From Nitrospira sp. (GTDB taxonomy: Bacteria > Nitrospirota > Nitrospiria > Nitrospirales > Nitrospiraceae): a stretch of 35,236 nt of DNA. Location of the stretch: NCBI GenBank assembly GCA_025934915.1, contig JAICWG010000022.1, positions 1-35,236 on the forward strand, read 5' to 3'. Below are positions 33,701 to 35,236 of the stretch, in pieces (the stretch's first letter is position 1; each line of letters starts with the position of its first letter). Made by a program: the position numbers and the translations under genes. The notes below the pieces were generated by a model, which worked only from the letters and a program-made list of their open reading frames with translations, made no database searches and was not told the DNA's origin.

Positions 33701-33781
33701 ATGTATTTCCACCCCATAATTCTTTCCCTACCGGATCAGTCAGACCTGCTGCCATGCCGGAGAGGTCTGTCATGGTCATGA
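33701..33781 (+). CDS. 26-codon leader ORF between riboswitch and permease
   Basis: ATG 33701 stands seven bases after a perfect AGGAGG (33688-33693) and opens 26 codons (MYFHPIILSLPDQSD...) ending in TGA 33779-33781. The stop overlaps the ATG at 33778 and lies within ten bases of the permease start at 33772. It has the best Shine-Dalgarno site in this leader, so ribosomes probably load here and reach the permease by coupling. The peptide resembles nothing I know. Alternatively, it is a vestige created by a frameshift in the original permease 5' end. Confidence 0.45.
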   Translation: MYFHPIILSLPDQSDLLPCRRGLSWS

Positions 33782-35236
33782 ACGAACGTCCGGATACGCT
33801 TATTCCTGCTTCCGCTATAAGTCCTCCCGAGACACTCAACCGCAGCCTCAGTCTCTGGAACAGTCTCACCATCGGCTTCGCAACCGTCTCACCCGTTGCC
33901 GGATTGTACGCCATTATCGGCGTACAAACGGTGGTCACAGGCGGTGGTTGGTTCTTAGCGCTGGCGCTCTGTCTGGTGATGCAGTTGCTGGTGGCGACCG
34001 TGTACGCGGAGCTGTCCTCGCAGATTCCGATTGCGGGAGGAGCTTATAAATGGGCACGGCAGCTCGGAGGCGCAACCACCGGCACCTATGCCGGAGCCAT
34101 CTATGTCAGCTCCACGATCGCGATGCTCACCACGACCGCCTACACAGGCGGTATCTGGCTGGCGATTTTTTTCGGGTCAGGAAGCGGAACAGGAGTCACA
34201 CTTGTGATCTGGGGCGCGGTGTTTATGCTCGTCTGCACCGTCCTCAATCTGGCCCACGTCGCGGTATTTAAGCTCCTTATTTCCCTGGGGGTCTATGCGG
34301 AAATCGTCGGCTCGTTCGGTGTCGCGCTGCTGCTGTTCTTTTTTTTCCGACAGCATGAATTCTCCGAACTGTTCGCGCATCTGGGGACAGGAACCGCCCC
34401 CAGCCAGACCGCTGCGTTTCTGGCGGCGCTCGCCATTTCTGGTTGGGCGTTCATCGGCTTCGATGCCTGCTCGACCATCGCCGAAGAAACTCACGAGCCT
34501 AAACGAATGGTGCCGCGCGCGATCTTTTTCTCTCTCTGCATGGTCGGAAGCGTGGTGCTCTTCAACTCCGCCGCCCTCACCCTGAGCTTTAACCGCGACA
34601 CCTTAGTCCATACAAGCGCCGCGTCCGATCCTGTCACGCCTGTGATCGTCGACAACTTTGGCGCCTGGGCGGAAACCCCGTTTCTGGCGATTGTCATGGT
34701 CGCGTTCCTGGCCTGTGGATCATCTATGGTTCAGTACACATCCCGCATTGTGTTTTCCATGGCTCGCGAGCGAAGTATGCCGGCCGTCCTCAGTCGGGTC
34801 ACCGCAGCGGGTGCGCCGCATAATGCCGTCCTGTTCACGGTTCTGCTGGCCGCGCTCGGATTGCTCTTCGGGCTCAATGATGAAGCGGTCGCCACGGTGC
34901 TGGCGTTCGGAACCGGAGGATTATACGCCATGTTTGCGATGACCACGGGCGTTGGACTATTCACCCGGCTCACCGGCCGCTGGGATCCCTCGTTGGGTCA
35001 TCTGAAGCTGGGCGCATGGGGCTTACTGATCAATACGGTGGCCTTTCTATGGTCGGTGTTTGAATTCGTCAATATCGCGTGGCCACGCCCCTACGCCACC
35101 TCGCCCGATGCTCCCTGGTGGCAACTCTGGGCCGTCCCGCTGGTCCTTGGAAGCATCTTGGGGGTGACCACGCTCTATCTTCTCGTCGTTAAACCCACAA
35201 GAGATGACTTATTGATGCGTTCGAGGGAGTCCGCAC
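33772..35236 (+). CDS. APC-superfamily permease under guanidine riboswitch, 3' end outside window
   Basis: The frame stays open to the right edge (at least 488 residues). About twelve hydrophobic helices are visible. APC-family signatures are TM1 GFATVSPVAGLYAI with its unwound S-P-x-x-G, AGGAYKWARQLGG after TM2, and TM6 SGWAFIGFDACSTIAEET followed by HEPKRMVPRAIF, typical of the amino acid/choline (GABA permease-like) branch. ATG 33772 is chosen for GAGAGG six bases upstream; ATG 33754 and 33778 are in-frame alternatives. The riboswitch upstream implies that the substrate is guanidine or a guanidino compound or a breakdown product. Import for use as nitrogen is the likely role, but export cannot be excluded. 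Confidence 0.88.
   Translation, partial: MVMNERPDTLIPASAISPPETLNRSLSLWNSLTIGFATVSPVAGLYAIIGVQTVVTGGGWFLALALCLVMQLLVATVYAELSSQIPIAGGAYKWARQLGGATTGTYAGAIYVSSTIAMLTTTAYTGGIWLAIFFGSGSGTGVTLVIWGAVFMLVCTVLNLAHVAVFKLLISLGVYAEIVGSFGVALLLFFFFRQHEFSELFAHLGTGTAPSQTAAFLAALAISGWAFIGFDACSTIAEETHEPKRMVPRAIFFSLCMVGSVVLFNSAALTLSFNRDTLVHTSAASDPVTPVIVDNFGAWAETPFLAIVMVAFLACGSSMVQYTSRIVFSMARERSMPAVLSRVTAAGAPHNAVLFTVLLAALGLLFGLNDEAVATVLAFGTGGLYAMFAMTTGVGLFTRLTGRWDPSLGHLKLGAWGLLINTVAFLWSVFEFVNIAWPRPYATSPDAPWWQLWAVPLVLGSILGVTTLYLLVVKPTRDDLLMRSRESA

Noticed and set aside
1..35236. CRISPR arrays, tRNA or rRNA genes, complete IS elements or integrases
   Set aside because: None was seen on either strand by reading; no regularly spaced repeats, cloverleaf-like sequences or transposase ORFs were found.

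Overview
The window looks like a chromosomal segment of a Nitrospira-like bacterium (phylum Nitrospirota). This is an inference from gene content: a type IV pilus minor-pilin region, a PhoH-YbeY-FtsY block, LAB_N-type cell-envelope glycosylation genes, and a ykkC/guanidine-I riboswitch in front of an APC permease. I ran no database search. No tRNA, rRNA, CRISPR array or complete insertion sequence is visible.

Layout. (1) 1-2113: the 3' part of cysS, then rlmB, overlapping by 26 bp. A small LuxR-type HTH gene lies convergently against the end of rlmB. (2) 2549-8660: prepilin peptidase PilD, a first set of minor pilins (FimT/GspH-, PilV-, PilW- and PilX-like, the first three joined by ATGA overlaps) and a PilB/GspE-type ATPase. 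(3) 8721-9143, minus strand: a PilZ-domain gene that appears decayed, with an in-frame TGA and a REP-like double hairpin inside its 5' part. (4) 9437-18949: a second minor-pilin set of the same order, followed by a small PilY2-like exported protein, a 1401-residue PilY1-like adhesin/tip protein, an Ig-like putative lipoprotein and a TPR protein. (5) 19190-27059: phoH, ybeY, ftsY, a double-receiver response regulator, an M1-type metallopeptidase, a TolB/PD40 beta-propeller protein and a PAP2 phosphatase, all on the plus strand and mostly overlapping or closely spaced.

(6) 27134-30736, minus strand: an exported protein of unknown function, a GT2 polyprenyl-phosphate glycosyltransferase, a LAB_N small membrane protein and an ArnT/PMT-type GT-C glycosyltransferase. 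The last three together look like a lipid-linked-sugar module that modifies an envelope component. (7) 30888-32327: a MidA-type (DUF185) methyltransferase. (8) 32511-33417: a scar holding a 5'-truncated class 3 lipase and a frameshifted membrane-protein gene that converge on each other. (9) 33495-35236: a sigma70-like promoter, a guanidine-I (ykkC) riboswitch, a 26-codon leader ORF with a strong Shine-Dalgarno site, and an APC-superfamily permease that runs off the right edge.

The strongest candidate for an interesting system is the riboswitch-leader-permease unit at the right end. It probably opens a guanidine uptake or utilisation cluster that continues outside the window. The second is the duplicated pilus-tip region with its adjacent degenerated PilZ gene.
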